From positions 54,102,108-54,166,107 of the forward strand of contig OY759217.1 in NCBI GenBank assembly GCA_963662175.1: a DNA stretch of 64,000 nt. Reading direction: 5' to 3'. Shown piece after piece: positions 1 through 11,008 of this stretch. Both the position numbers and the translations under genes were made by a program. The DNA is from Aradus depressus (Eukaryota > Arthropoda > Insecta > Hemiptera > Aradidae). The notes under the pieces are model-generated. The model saw only the letters and a list, made by a program, of their open reading frames with translations. It did no database searches and was not told the origin of the DNA. Position 1 is the first letter of the stretch. Every line of letters begins with the position of its first letter.

Positions 1-1075
1 ATTGAGGACTCCTATAGTACCTCTAACAGGGATAAGGAATAAGAGCATTGGGTGCTTAGGTCCCTGGGAGTTACTTCATGTAGATATGGAAGTAGAAAGA
101 CTTCTTTTGTATTTCATTCAGTTGACTATTATCCCGTACAGTTGACCGGTTTTGGAGGGGGCAACCACAAGACGATTGCCCGATTCTTTAATGATTCGAT
201 GTCCTTGATTTGGCCAAACGGAATTTTACACAAAAATGTATTTCTTTTTCTTACTGGCGCTGCTCCATATATGGCCAAGGCTGCCAAACCGTTGAAGACA
301 TTTTACCCTAATTTGATTCACGTAACCTGCCTAGCACGTGCTCTTCACAGAGTTGAAGAAACTGGCAGAAATGAATTTGAAGATGTTGATGCACTCATTT
401 TCAATGTGAAAAAAATCTTCCTGAAAGCGCCGAGTCGAGTAAAACTATTAAAAGAGACCTACCCAGAATTAAATTTACCTCCTAAACCTATTATCACAAG
501 ATGCGGAACATGGCTAGAAGCCCATTACTACTCAATAAATTTTGACTAAGTTAAAAATGTGGTTTCTAGCCTGGATGATGCAGCAGCGGTGTCAATACAA
601 AAAGCCAAAAATTTACTCCATAAAACTTCTTTGAAAAATAATTTATGCTTCATTTCGACAAACGTTGGGTTTTTAGTCGAAACCATAAAAACCCTGGAAA
701 CATACAATTTATTGCTGTCAGAAAGCTTAGCATTGGTAGAGGATGCTGTAAGAAAACTAAAAAATATCCAAGGACCTTACAGTTCAAAAATACATCAAAA
801 AGTAGAGGATGTTTTTTAAAAAATCCGGGACTTGAAAATTTACGAACGATTAGTAACATTCTTAAGGGAACCATCGAGGAAGAAGATATGCCGTTCAGCC
901 CTTCTGGATTAGCGACGTTTAAACGTGCTCCGGTGACTTCAGTGGACGTTGAAAGATCATTTAGTAGATATAAAAAAATTTAGGTCCGATCGGCAAAGTT
1001 TTACTTTTGAAAATTTGAGGATTGTTGTTGCCAACAATTTTAAAAATGAATACCTAACTTTTTTTCTTATAACCT
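1..1075 (+). pseudogene. hAT-type transposase relic, cut by the window edge
   Basis: Three reading-frame pieces follow one another. At 52-549 there is a stretch typical of DUF659/hAT transposases (DAAPYM-like GAAPYMAKAAKPL, then LIHVTCLARALHRV). At 559-819 there is a helical stretch. At 889-1060 there is the hAT C-terminal dimerisation signature (VTSVDVERSFSRYKKI), which continues after a one-base frameshift near 981 as RSDRQSFTFENLRIVV. Stops and frameshifts separate the pieces, so this is a dead copy. The N-terminal part lies outside the window. It resembles the CGGBP1-like hAT group found in many insects. No terminal repeats are visible. Confidence 0.7.
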
Positions 1076-1321
1076 TTTTTAGTTAGTTTTGTGTTTTATT
1101 ATAATAAATAATTTATTAGATTGTGCATTTTTTTTTTGTTTTACCTGCATATTTATCAAAAATAAATGCATATTTTATGCACATATTTTTAATTTTTAAT
1201 TGCATAAACATCCGAGCCCTATATATAAACAAAGTTATAAAAAAAAGTAACAAAAAAAGTTTAAAAAATAAATTAAAAAAAAGGAAAAAAATAAATATTT
1301 ATGAAAAAAAAAAAAAATTAA

Positions 1322-1342
1322 TAGGTTAGGTTAGGTTAGGTT
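1322..1342. repeat. Short (TTAGG)n run, insect telomere-type motif
   Basis: About four units of TTAGG abut the 3' tail of the minus-strand SINE at 1343-1614. TTAGG is the canonical insect telomere repeat. Other copies of this SINE end in TAACT-like tails, so the run may be a SINE tail and not telomeric sequence. The 250 bases to its left (1076-1321) are AT-rich with long A and T runs and no recognisable gene. Confidence 0.6.
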
Positions 1343-1614
1343 TTATGACTCATGCCCGGGCTTTAACAACGAGGTCATATCGCCTACTACCAGAGTGCTC
1401 TTTCGTCACTCTGGTGGACATGAGCCCGACTCTACTGTGGGAGTCCTAAATTTTGCCTACCCTAAATTTTTATTCACCTAGGGTAGGGGTCTTTAACGAG
1501 TACCTGACATCGTACAGGCTCGGGACCATCGCTTAACGTCCCATCCGAAGGACGGCGTGCTTAAGTTTATTTTACCTCCCAGATAAAATAAACTAAGGGC
1601 CTCGGTCGGGTTAC
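1343..1614 (-). mobile_element. SINE copy (family A), minus orientation
   Basis: This is one of about ten copies of the same dispersed sequence in the window. Diagnostic pieces, read on the plus strand, are ACTCATGCCCGGGCTTTAA, CTCTTTCGTCACTCTGGTGG, ATGAGCCCGACTCTACTGT and AAGGACGGCGTGCTTAAG. The copy at 2480-2726 shows a tRNA-like head, which gives the orientation. This copy has a longer internal region (CACCTAGGGTAGGGGTCTTT and GACATCGTACAGGCTC) than the one at 2480. Confidence 0.75.
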
Positions 1615-2479
1615 AACAATTAATATAAAAACATAACAATATCATGTATATATACGTAACAAAAAAATATAAGTATATAAGTAGTAGTATATATATTTAA
1701 ACAAAAAAGTATTAAAATACTGAGTGCAAGTAGTTCAGAGACAAACAGTTTTGGTAAACAGTAGTATCAATGAAGAGGGAACAGGTAGGTGTAATGACCA
1801 AGAAGAGGAACAGCTTAAATCATCAAACAGACAAACACTAACACGCTTAGCTCGGTCGACATATGTATATGTTGTAATATAATGGAGGAAGTGGAGCGAA
1901 AGGGACTCGGCCAGGTAAACATTTAGTACCTAAGTGATTACGTATTATTTCTTCTCTCCTTCGTGTAAATGTTCAGGGGCAATTTCTTAAAACTCGGGAC
2001 AAACCAACCTCTCGCATGGATCTTGATGAAAGCTGGGTCAAAGAGTAAGTAAAATATCATGTCTCTCATCATAAATGTATCCAGAACCCCTCCCTATAGA
2101 CTTTCAGCCAAATCGGTCTTAGAAAAGGGGGGAGGGGGAATCTCAACTCCAAACTCTAATAACTATCAATGTAGTTAATGTATCGACACTAATTTGTGAT
2201 AATCTAGAACGCCCTGAGTAAGACATCTATTAATTTTCAGCCAAATCGGTCAACTGGTTTTAGAGGGAGGGCAGGTGCTTAGTTGACCAATTCGCGCTCC
2301 AAGGATAGGCAAAAAAAAGAGGAACTTAAAGAAACTGCGCCCACCAAGATGATACATTATTACATGGATTAGCAGGATGGTGGGCAGAGCGCCTGAGGGC
2401 CGCCAACAGTGGCCCACACAGCTCAATTGTAGCCAGACCGTGTATGGAACCTTGATAAGGAGGATGATAAGAGGATGTA
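1615..2479. other. No gene seen; dispersed low-copy repeat
   Basis: No credible coding region. Two loosely similar stretches (about 2100-2165 and 2230-2285, both with CAGCCAAATCGGTC followed by a G-rich run) resemble sequence at 10,120-10,560, so this looks like old repeat material. Confidence 0.5.
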
Positions 2480-2726
2480 GGTAGCTCCGAGGTAGAGTGC
2501 TGGCCTACTGAGCTCAATATCGCGGGTTCGAAGCCCGGCCGATGCCTTGTGAGGTGAAAACACATTGAGCACGCCGTCCTTCGGATGAGAGGTTAACCTA
2601 GGTAGGCAAAATTTAGGGCTCTCACAGTAGAGTTAGGCTCATGTCCACCAGAGTGATGAAAGAGCGCTCTGATAGTAGGCGATAATACCTCATAGTTAAA
2701 GCCCGGGCATGAGTCATAATAACTAA
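2480..2726 (+). mobile_element. tRNA-derived SINE (family A) with visible Pol III head
   Basis: The first 75 bases are tRNA-like: an A-box-like GTAGCTCCGAGGTAGAGTGC near 2481 and a near-perfect B box GGTTCGAAGCC near 2525. The body follows (ACGCCGTCCTTCGGATG, then GGCTCATGTCCACCAGAGTG and AAAGCCCGGGCATGAGTC), and the tail is TAATAACTAA. RNA polymerase III would transcribe such an element from its internal promoter, and a LINE would mobilise it in trans. A 79-residue minus-strand reading frame over it is a chance ORF. Confidence 0.8.
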
Positions 2727-2835
2727 ATGATAAGGAGGGTGATGTTCTGGAAAATTATTGGAATATTTTAACTACAATACATTTAGGCCAACACTATGAA
2801 ATTTCTTGTGATTTTTTTAATTATCTCCCTAAAAA

Positions 2836-3095
2836 GAGGATGAAGAGGAGCGTCATCCCCGAAGAGGAGCGTTATCCCTGAAGAGGAGCGTTATCCCTGA
2901 AGAGGAGCGTTATCCCTGAAGAGGAGCGTTATCCCTGAAGAGGAGCATTATCCCTGAGGAGGAGCGTTATCCCTGAGGAGGAGCGTTGTCCCTGAAGAGG
3001 AGCGTTATCCCTGGAGGAGCGTTATCCCTGAAGAGGAGCGTTATCCCTGAAGAGGAGCGTTATCCCTGAGGAGGAGCGTTATCCCTGAGGAGGGT
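2836..3095. repeat. 19-bp minisatellite, about 13 copies
   Basis: Tandem units of GAAGAGGAGCGTTATCCCT with small variants (GAGGAGG, CATTATC), mostly head-to-tail with a 19-base period. There is no coding signal. Confidence 0.9.
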
Positions 3096-3731
3096 CCTGG
3101 AACCTCTCAAAATGTATAACAGTTATTTACGGAAGGTAGCTAGGCTTGAATGTTGTAGTTAACGTCCATGTAAATGAGACATAATTGGAGAGAGAAGAAC
3201 TACAAGACTACATGGAGGGGCGGCCTCACACTTCATGAGGCCCCAGTTAAATTATATTTATGAGTCCCCTTAAAACAGGAGGCTCAGTAATGCCCATGAA
3301 TAAATCCATTAGTTACCTGTTATCTCAATTGAATTACAAATTTCGAAAATGGCTCATCTCCGAAAATTAATATTTTTCAGGAGACACAAAAAACTGTATT
3401 TCTGTTGAACCATTTGACTTATTTGAGCTGTTTGTTTTTCTAAGATTACCGACCATTTTGTACATTATGACAAAACAAAATAGTATACTTGAAGGAAAAT
3501 TTAATGGAGAAAATGATCGTTACAGTTTCCTGAGATGAGTCCTTTCCGAAATTCATTCGAGGACTTGGCTGGTTTTAGTAGTAAAACGGCATTATTTAAG
3601 AAAGCATCTTTATTATTGAAAAAAATATAGGTGTATATAAAAGTTTTTTAAAATGATTTCACTATGTTATGCCTTATGATTACATTGTGCTACAAATAAA
3701 AATGTATATATCCCCAAATAAAATAAGGTTT
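3096..3731. other. No gene seen
   Basis: Mixed AT-rich sequence. No reading frame with recognisable motifs and no terminal repeats found. Confidence 0.4.
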
Positions 3732-4030
3732 TTACTAAAAATCTTCTTCCATGTCCAGATGTGATGCCGCATCTGTCAGCCACTGGAGAATGCCTCCATA
3801 GAAGTTTCAAAATCCCCTGGTCGTTCATTTTTAAGGCATTGATCAGCATTATTGCAGATTAGAGGAGTAACATTGAAATGCTTCAATAGTAGCAACGTTT
3901 GGACAACATTTTCATAGGACAAAAGTTTAGCCTTCTCGATTTTTTGCCGTTTTGATGTATCCTTAACATTACACGATTCGATTAGAGCTTGCATACGAAT
4001 TTCCTGCCAATGAGTTGGATACTTACCCAA
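3732..4030 (-). pseudogene. Unrecognised decayed coding fragment
   Basis: On the minus strand an 84-residue open frame (4030-3776) ends in GDFETSMEAFSSG. An overlapping frame continues as LQWLTDAASHLDMEEDF with a stop at about 3739. The charged composition and clean acidic C-terminus suggest the tail of a former protein, perhaps a transposase, with a frameshift near 3785. I do not recognise the family. Confidence 0.25.
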
Positions 4031-4423
4031 TTATGAGCTTTCATGTGAATCATGATTTGTATACTTAGGACTTGTTTGTAGGCATCCTATACCTAAGTAC
4101 CTATATCTAAATACGCCATAAAATCTAAATTTTTGACGATTTCACTACATTCTATTTGAAGGATGAAACAGTAAAAAAAGATATGTGCAGGTGGGAGCTG
4201 CACTGAACTTTCCTGTAGTGCAATTGTGGGCTTTACATCATTTGAGAAATGATCCCAATTAGATTAAATGAGTTTAAGTACGGAATAATGGAAGGACCTA
4301 TGGGAATGTTACATGCAACTCCGACCTACATGAGTGTTTTTTCTATAAGATATATTTATGTTCTATGCAATGACGCAGCTCTGGAACCTTCCTCGGGGTC
4401 CCTTTTGGAGACTTTATTGAAAA

Positions 4424-6113
4424 TCTATATAATAAAAATGACTGGCTAATTTTGCTAAGCGCAAAACTCGAGAACGGCTGGACCAATTCGGCTAATTTTT
4501 TTTTTCAAATATTCGTTGAAGTCCGAGGAAGGATCTTATGAAGAGAGTTCCTAGCGGTCAACTGGAGGGGGGGGGGGGGCTAAGCACAAAAATTGCTCTA
4601 GCGGATTAACGGATGGACGGATTATCATGAAATTTCACATGTAGTATTCTTAAAAGCTTAGTTAAAAAATAGGCTATGTGGCGTCCCTAAATTTTGAACG
4701 GGAGGGGGGGTTATGGGGGTAGGCCTAAATATAAAGATAGTGCTAAGTCATTAACGGATGATCGGATTGTCATGGAATTTCATATGTAGTATTCTTAAAG
4801 GCCAAATAAAAAAATAGGATGTGTGACGTCACAAAATAGTGAACCTGAGGGGGGGGGGTTGTGGGGGTAGGCCTGAATATAAAGATAGTGATAGGTCATT
4901 AACGGATGATCGGATTGTCATGGAATTTCATATGTAGTATTCTTAGAAGGCAAATTGAAAAATATGCTATGTGACATCTCAAAATTTTGAAAGCCAGTGG
5001 GGGTAGGTCTAAATATGAAGATAGTGATCGCTCATTAATAGATGATCCAATTGTCATGGAATTTCATATGTAGTATTTTTAAAGGCCAAATAAAAAAATA
5101 GGATGTGTGACGTCACAAAATAGTGAACCTGAGGGGGGGGGGGGGGTTGTGGGGGTAGGCCTGAATATAAAGATAGTGATAGGTCATTAACGGATGATCG
5201 GATTGTCATGGAATTTCATATGTAGTATTCTTAGAAGGCAAATTGAAAAATATGCTATGTGACATCTCAAAATTTTGAAAGCCAGTGGGGGTAGGTCTAA
5301 ATATGAAGATAGTGATCGCTCATTAATAGATGATCCAATTGTCATGGAATTTCACATGTAGTATTTTTAAAGGCGAAATAGAAAAATACATTATGTGACA
5401 TCTCAAACATTTTAACGGGAGGTGGGGTTGCAATGGGGGCTAAGCAAAAAAATTGTTTTAGCGCAAAATTGTGAACGGAAGGGGGGTTGTGGGAGTAGGC
5501 CTAAATTCGAAGATAGTGATCGGTCATTAACTGATGGTCTGATTGTCACGGACTTTCACATGTAGTATTTTTAAAGGCGAAATAGAAAAATACACTATGT
5601 GAGATCTCAAAAATTTGAACTGGAGGGGGGGAGGGGCTAAGCATAAAAATAATACTGACTCATTGAAGATAATCGGATTCTCGTAATAGTAGTAACTACG
5701 TATTAGCTGTGGTGCCCAGCGTTCCTGGGGCCCGCCGTTGCAAGGTACATACTAGCTGTGGTGCCCAGCGTTTCTAACTACGTACTAGCTCTGGGGTCCG
5801 CCGTTGCAAAGCACATACTAGCTGTAGTCACAAGCGTTCTTAAGTACGCACTGGCTAGGACGTCCAGTGATGCTAAGTATTCACTAGCTGTGGTTTCCGC
5901 CGTTCAATGGCGCGTACTTGCTATGGTGTCCAGGGGTCCTAAAAACTTACTAGCTGGAATGTCTACCGTTGAAGGACTATAAGCGTTATTCCGTATGAAT
6001 AATTGAAAATTATAACATCATGAATGTACTGTTGAAGAATTGAATAGGATTCGAACGAGAGATATTAGGAGAAAAGTCAAAGTTCCCCGGGCAACGCCGG
6101 GTATTACTGCTAG
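4424..6113 (+). mobile_element. Non-autonomous Helitron-like element with internal repeats
   Basis: The 5' end reads TCTATATAATAAAAATGA and is followed by CTCGAGAACGGCTGGACC, a sequence often seen at the start of insect Helitron/Helentron-like repeats. The 3' end has a GC hairpin (CCCGGGCAACGCCGGG, about 6087-6101) followed eight bases later by CTAG, and the element sits between A (4423) and T (6114). Hairpin, terminal CTAG and A/T insertion are Helitron hallmarks. The interior (about 4600-5640) is built of roughly 180-290-bp degenerate tandem units with GGATTGTCATGGAATTTCA and G-runs. No Rep/helicase is encoded. Confidence 0.75.
5703..5975 (-). repeat. 33-bp array of inverted Helitron 3' ends, about 8 units
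   Basis: Units begin TACTAGCTGTGGTGCCC and alternate CAGCGTTNCTAA with GCCGTTGCAA. Each is a degenerate reverse complement of the Helitron terminus (TTGCAACGGCGGGC...CTAGTA). The array lies 110 bases inside the element's own 3' end. A 74-residue plus-strand frame over it is repeat-derived and not a gene. Confidence 0.7.
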
Positions 6114-6229
6114 TATAAAATAAAAACCAAAGTTGTTCTTGATAACAATTAAATTATATGCTCCAGTTTTAAGCTGTTTTGAGTACACCAAAATATTATT
6201 CACAATTCTTATTCTGCACTCGGTCGTAC

Positions 6230-8000
6230 TCGGCTACACCCCGATTCACACCTAAGTTTCCGAGATATAAATCTCTAAACATGGTTCTAGACCCAGACTC
6301 GGAGCAAGGTGCGAGATCTCAATCAGCGCCTGGAACCCTCAAATGAGGTAACAGTGTACCAATAAAGAGAGTGAAGGTTTAGAGGGAGTGCGGAAACATA
6401 CGTAGCCTTAAATTCAGAGATCGAAGAACCCACAAAAGAGCAAAAACTGAAGTTAAGTTCCAGCAAATAAAGATTTCGAAGGATTAAAATACGTGAAGAT
6501 ACTTACGATTAAGTTTGGGTGTTTAAAATCTATAAAAACATAGTAATGCAGGAATGTCAGTAGAGAGGCATTATAAATAAAGAGGTATTATAAATAAAAA
6601 TGAAAATATGGCTGATTCAACGAAAATAGCAGAAGAAGGAATATAGAATACAGGTTGTCCTTGTGGCACCGATTCTTCAAATTTCTGAAAAAACATTAAT
6701 ACAGCAATGTCGGTAGTTAGACGTCATCGTGATAATAGTCGATTAGTAGAGTTGGCAGACGGTCCGGTTCTGGTAACCGAGACCACTTCCTGGCCACTGT
6801 AGACCGGATATTTAAATTTTCGGGAACTGGGTTCCAGACCCGCCTTCGGGTCCACGTTCCAGACCCCCACGGTTCTAGATTCGCTTCCAGATAAGCTAAA
6901 AACGTGCCAGGTTTCTAACATTCACACGTAAGTTTTCGCTCTCCCTCTAAATCCTCGTTATCTTTATTTGGTCGCCCCTTATATTCTGTTGTTGCTCTTT
7001 TGAGGGTCTTATGATCTCTAAATTTGAGGCTACACCCCGATTCACATATGTTTCCGCTCTCTCTCTAAACCTTCTTTCTTTTCATTTGGAGAACCCTTTC
7101 TCTTGTTTACGTTTTCGAGGGTCCTATGATCTCCAAATTTGAGGAAACACCCAGATACATATATATAAGTTTCCGCGCTACCTCGAAACCTGGTTCTGAA
7201 TCCGGATTCGGGTCCACTGTTCCAGACACGAATCCAGGCAAACATTTCCAGACCGGGACTCGGATCCACGATTCCTGACTTGGACCCGGGTCCAAGCATA
7301 GTTCGAGACCAAGATCTGGGTCTGGAACCCTTAAATGATATAAGGTTTCATAGAATTTATTCTTCATATTTTCTGAAAAAATATTAATACAGCAACGTCG
7401 GTAGACAGGCTTCAATGATGATAGTCCGTTAGAGCTGTTAGACGGTTCCGGTTCCTTGCGCCCGCACAACCGTGTTCCGGTGAGCCGGACCTGGGTTCAC
7501 AAGGTTTCCGATAAGGTGAAAGTGCGCAAGTTTTATAGCGCTCACGCGTAAGTATTCATATTTGAAGGTCCTTCAATCTACAAATTTGAATCAAAACCCG
7601 ACTTACAGGTAGGTTTCAGATCTCCCTCTAAATCTTCCATCTCTTTGTTTGTTGGACCTTTAACGACTTCTGTTTTTGCTCTTTCGAGGGTTCTTCGATC
7701 TCTAAATTCGAGACTAAACCCCGACTCGCACATTTTCCAGTTTCCGCGTTCTCTTCATTTGGTGGAGCCTTCCTTATGTTTTTGCTTTTTTGAGGGTGCT
7801 TCGATCTCCGAATTCTAGACTACACCCAGATTCACACGTAAGTTTCCGCACTACCTCTAAACTTCACACTTAAGTTTCCGCACTACCTCTAAACCTGGTT
7901 CTGAACCGGGACTCGAGTCCAGCCATAATAATATGAAGAATCTGTGCCGGAAGGACCGTATTCCATTTCGTCCTCAGCTAGTTTGGTTAGAGCCAACCAA
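6230..8000. repeat. Degenerate long repeat family
   Basis: Imperfect copies of a block containing ACACCCCGATTCACACGTAA, GTTTCCGCNCTACCTCTAAA and TTTTGAGGGTNCTTCGATCT recur near 6236, 7028, 7143, 7580, 7730, 7835 and 7870, mixed with GGTTCTGAACCGGGACTC-like pieces. One more copy lies at 14,945-15,060. Several 60-120-residue minus-strand frames fall here and are rich in P, G and S through repeat composition. No gene is supported. Confidence 0.5.
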
Positions 8001-8027
8001 CATTACTTTCCATCTTTATTTGTGGTC

Positions 8028-8395
8028 GACCATCATGGTATCTAGGTGATGCCTATCTACCGACCTTTTGAGGTCGACCATCATGGTATCTAGTTGAAGC
8101 CTATCTACCGACCTTTTGAGGTCGACCATCATGGTATCTAGGTGATGCCTATCTACCGACCTTTTGAGGTCGACCATCATGGTATCTAGTTGATGCCTAT
8201 CTACCGACCTTTTGAGGTCGACCATCATGGTATCTAGTTGAAGCCTATCTACCGACCTTTTGAGGTCGACCATCATGGTATCTAGGTGATGCCTATCTAC
8301 CGACCTTTTGAGGTCGACCATCATGGTATCTAGGTGATGCATATCTACCGACCTTTTGAGGTCGACCATCATGGTATCTAGTTGAAGCCTATCTC
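8028..8395. repeat. 48-bp minisatellite, about 7.7 copies
   Basis: Units of GTCGACCATCATGGTATCTA plus GGTGATGCCTATCTACCGACC plus TTTTGAG, with a two-state variation (GGTGATG or GTTGAAG). As 48 is divisible by three, the minus strand stays open for 128 residues (16-residue repeat MMVDLKRSVDRHHLDT). I treat that as a by-product of the period. Confidence 0.9.
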
Positions 8396-8502
8396 CCAGC
8401 AAGCCAACTCCAGTTTAGTCTTAGCTTCACTTTCTTATCTGAAATATTTTATATTTCCTTAATTAATTAGGGAAAGCTCAAGTCGAAACCCTTCTTTCCA
8501 GA

Positions 8503-8655
8503 AAGGTAAGCACGCCATCCTTCGGATTGGACGATAAGTGTTGATCCCAAGTCTGTGCAATGTCAGCTGTAGAGTCGGGCTCATGTTCATCAGAGCAACG
8601 AAAGAGAGCTCTGGTAGTAGACGATGTAACCTTGCAGTTGATGCCCTATCTATAT
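8503..8655 (+). mobile_element. SINE family A fragment, plus orientation
   Basis: Contains GCACGCCATCCTTCGGATTG, GTAGAGTCGGGCTCATGTTC and GAGCTCTGGTAGTAGACGAT. The head is missing. Confidence 0.65.
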
Positions 8656-9187
8656 TTTATTGGGCTATTTGAGTCAAATAACAGATTTTCCTTTCAGTGA
8701 GGTTAAATGCAGGCAGTGTTGCCCGTTCCAGAACAACAATTATTGAATCTCTCCCTCCAAAAAAAATTTATTAGTGGCTACGCCATTGGGGTGTGTGAGA
8801 TGGAGACGTCTGTATGTTGTCCTTCTTGGAGAGGAGGAGGGGGGGGGGGGATGTTTTGGAAGCTAAGGGAGTGTGTTTACCCGGGTGTCCACAGCTGGCT
8901 GCTGTCTGCAAGCATGCACAGCTGGAAGGGTACCACTGTTCCATAGGGTCGCAAACAACTCATCTCCTCTTCAATCCTTAAATAAATAAAGTCAATTAAA
9001 GGAAAAATAGAGAAAATTCTATTTATTTGTTAGTCATGGCGACACAAGGCTAGTTACTTTCTGTGTTCTTCTTTAATTAATAATTGTATTTATATAAACG
9101 CCGGGTTACTTCTTGTTCGCCCTATAGAAATGAAGCAAAACTTAGGTAGCTAACAAGTTTATTAAATATATGAGTACAGTTAGTTAG
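8656..9187. other. No gene seen
   Basis: An open frame at 8707-8946 includes a run of glycines from a G-tract and no recognisable motif. I do not call it a gene. Confidence 0.4.
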
Positions 9188-9460
9188 TTATTATGACTCA
9201 TGCCCGGGCTTTAACTACAAGGTCATGCCCCTGCTTTAACTACGAGGTCATATCGCGCTCTTTCGTCGCTCTGGTGGACATGAGCCCGACTCTACTATGG
9301 GAGTCCTCAATTTTGCATACCCTAAATTTTTATTCATCTAGGATAGGGCTCTTTACCTGACATCGTACAGGCTCAGGATCATTGCTTAACGTCCCATCCA
9401 AAGGACGGCGTGCTTAAGTGTATTTTACCTCTCAGATAAAATAAACTAAGGGCCTCGGCT
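9188..9460 (-). mobile_element. SINE family A copy, minus orientation
   Basis: Same landmarks as the 1343-1614 copy. Near 9215-9250 a segment of the ACTCATGCCCGGGCTTTAAC end is duplicated (ATGCCCGGGCTTTAACTAC and ATGCCCCTGCTTTAACTAC). Its tail side shows TTAGTTAGTTATT. Confidence 0.75.
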
Positions 9461-9949
9461 TCATACAATAACCCTATCATCTGCCTTTGTAATGAATGAA
9501 TTGTCAAGAGTTCCACTTTGTAACCTTAAAATTACTATGTTTCTTTTGTAATCGATATTATTTATTGAGTTTTGATTAAAATCAATGAAAGTGAGCATTC
9601 AAATAATGTGTTGCGGCTGTTTTGTGTGTAAAATAAGTTTTCTTTATTAAGTACCTAAGTACCTAGTTGATAACAATTTATTTGTCAGTAATTTTGGGGA
9701 TGCTAAAACCCAGAAGCTCATCAGCCACTTCTTGATGCTGTTCTTCTTTAGTTAAAAGCAACTTAATAGGATAATGTTATCTTTAGGGTTATCAGTCAAA
9801 ACATAACACACCAAGCTAACTTCTGAATAAGAACTACGTCTGAAAATTGTCATTGGACTGAAGACATCTGAAAGGCCAAATTTTCAACTGAATTTCGTGT
9901 TTTCCGACCTCGATCTAGATTCCAAACATGAAAACAAAGTCGTCGGTGA
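9461..9949. other. No gene seen
   Basis: AT-rich sequence with no supported feature. Confidence 0.4.
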
Positions 9950-10060
9950 TTCACTGGCAATCTACTTCCCCAGAACGAATTAATCAATTAACTTTGCCCC
10001 CCCCCCTTCAAAACCAGTTGACCGTTTGCGCTAATATTCAACAGATGACAACATATGGGC
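9950..10060 (+). repeat. Dispersed repeat shared with 48,916-49,005
   Basis: CTACTTCCCCAGAACGAATT, AATCAATTAACTTTG, ACCGTTTGCGCTAATATTC and AACAG reappear in reverse orientation at 48,916-49,005. A stop-containing, C-rich sequence without coding signal follows to 10,530. Confidence 0.55.
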
Positions 10061-10531
10061 TCTTAAATCCCCATACTAAATTTTGTGTAGATAAATTCAT
10101 TACATCGGCAGTTATTAATTGAATTGAGCCCCCATCCCTGAACTCCCCTTCCCTTCAGCCGATATCTCTGAAGTTTGACAGATAACGTCCTCATTGGGTT
10201 TGAACTTTAATGTCGATACATTAATTAATTCGGCAGTTATTATCCCCCCTTCCATTCTGACCATTCCTCTAAAAATTGATGTGTCGTCATTATGGGGTTT
10301 TGAATTCACAAATGAAATTTTGTGTCGATACATTCTTTCTATCGGCTGTTATTAGAGTTTTTGCGTGATCTAGCGGAGGTTCCTCAGGAGGTTCCTAAAG
10401 TGTGCCACTTAGTTTATGATGACGCCACAGCTATTCAAACGGGGGACAGAGGAGAAGCCTCAACTAAAAAACCCTAATAACTGCCAATATAATGAATGCA
10501 TCGAAATTTACTTGAGCCAAATTGGTAGAAG

Positions 10532-10812
10532 GGAAAACAGCTTAGAGGGAGAGTGAAAACTTATTGATTATAAATAATTCGAGCTGGGGAAGTAAATTGC
10601 CCATAATTCCGCGACGACTTATTTTTTCGTCTGAAAATTGTGTCTTAGTCGCTGGTGGTTGTGGGTGGAAGACTCTTTGGAGATGAGAGAGAAAGTTCTG
10701 TCAGCAGCAAACATTGGTTTATGTGCAAACAGTTATATTTAAATGAAAAGTCACCAATGTACTTCCCCAGATAGAATTATTTATAATCAAGTTACCTCTC
10801 TCCCTCTAAACT
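10532..10812. mobile_element. Foldback/MITE-like inverted-repeat element
   Basis: The left arm at about 10,532-10,595 (TTAGAGGGAGAGTGAAAAC then TTGATTATAAATAATTCGAG, CTGGGGAAGTAAATTG) is the imperfect reverse complement of the right arm at about 10,750-10,812. Related ends occur near 48,990, 53,505 and 53,815. No target duplication was identified. Confidence 0.5.
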
Positions 10813-10876
10813 CGGCTCAAACCCAAGAGGTCTTCTTACTCAGGAACTTGTCAATCTTTTTGGTTTTTATCCGTTG

Positions 10877-11008
10877 CTCAGATACTCGTTGAAGACCCCA
10901 CCCCGGGTAGGTCCCAAGTAGAGTCGGGCTCCTGTTCACCAGAGAGACGAAAGACCGCTCTGGTAGTAGGCGATATGACATGGTAATTAAAACCCAGGCA
11001 TGAGTCAC
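10877..11008 (+). mobile_element. SINE family A fragment, plus orientation
   Basis: Contains GATACTCGTTGAAGACCCC, GTAGAGTCGGGCTCCTGTTC and CTGGTAGTAGGCGATATGAC and ends in GGCATGAGTCAC. Confidence 0.65.

Noticed and set aside
2480..2556. A functional tRNA gene
   Set aside because: A and B boxes are present but the arms do not form a clean cloverleaf, and the sequence runs on into the SINE body seen elsewhere.
8016..8402. 128-residue repeat protein (MMVDLKRSVDRHHLDT)
   Set aside because: Product of the 48-bp minisatellite period; no unique sequence at either end.
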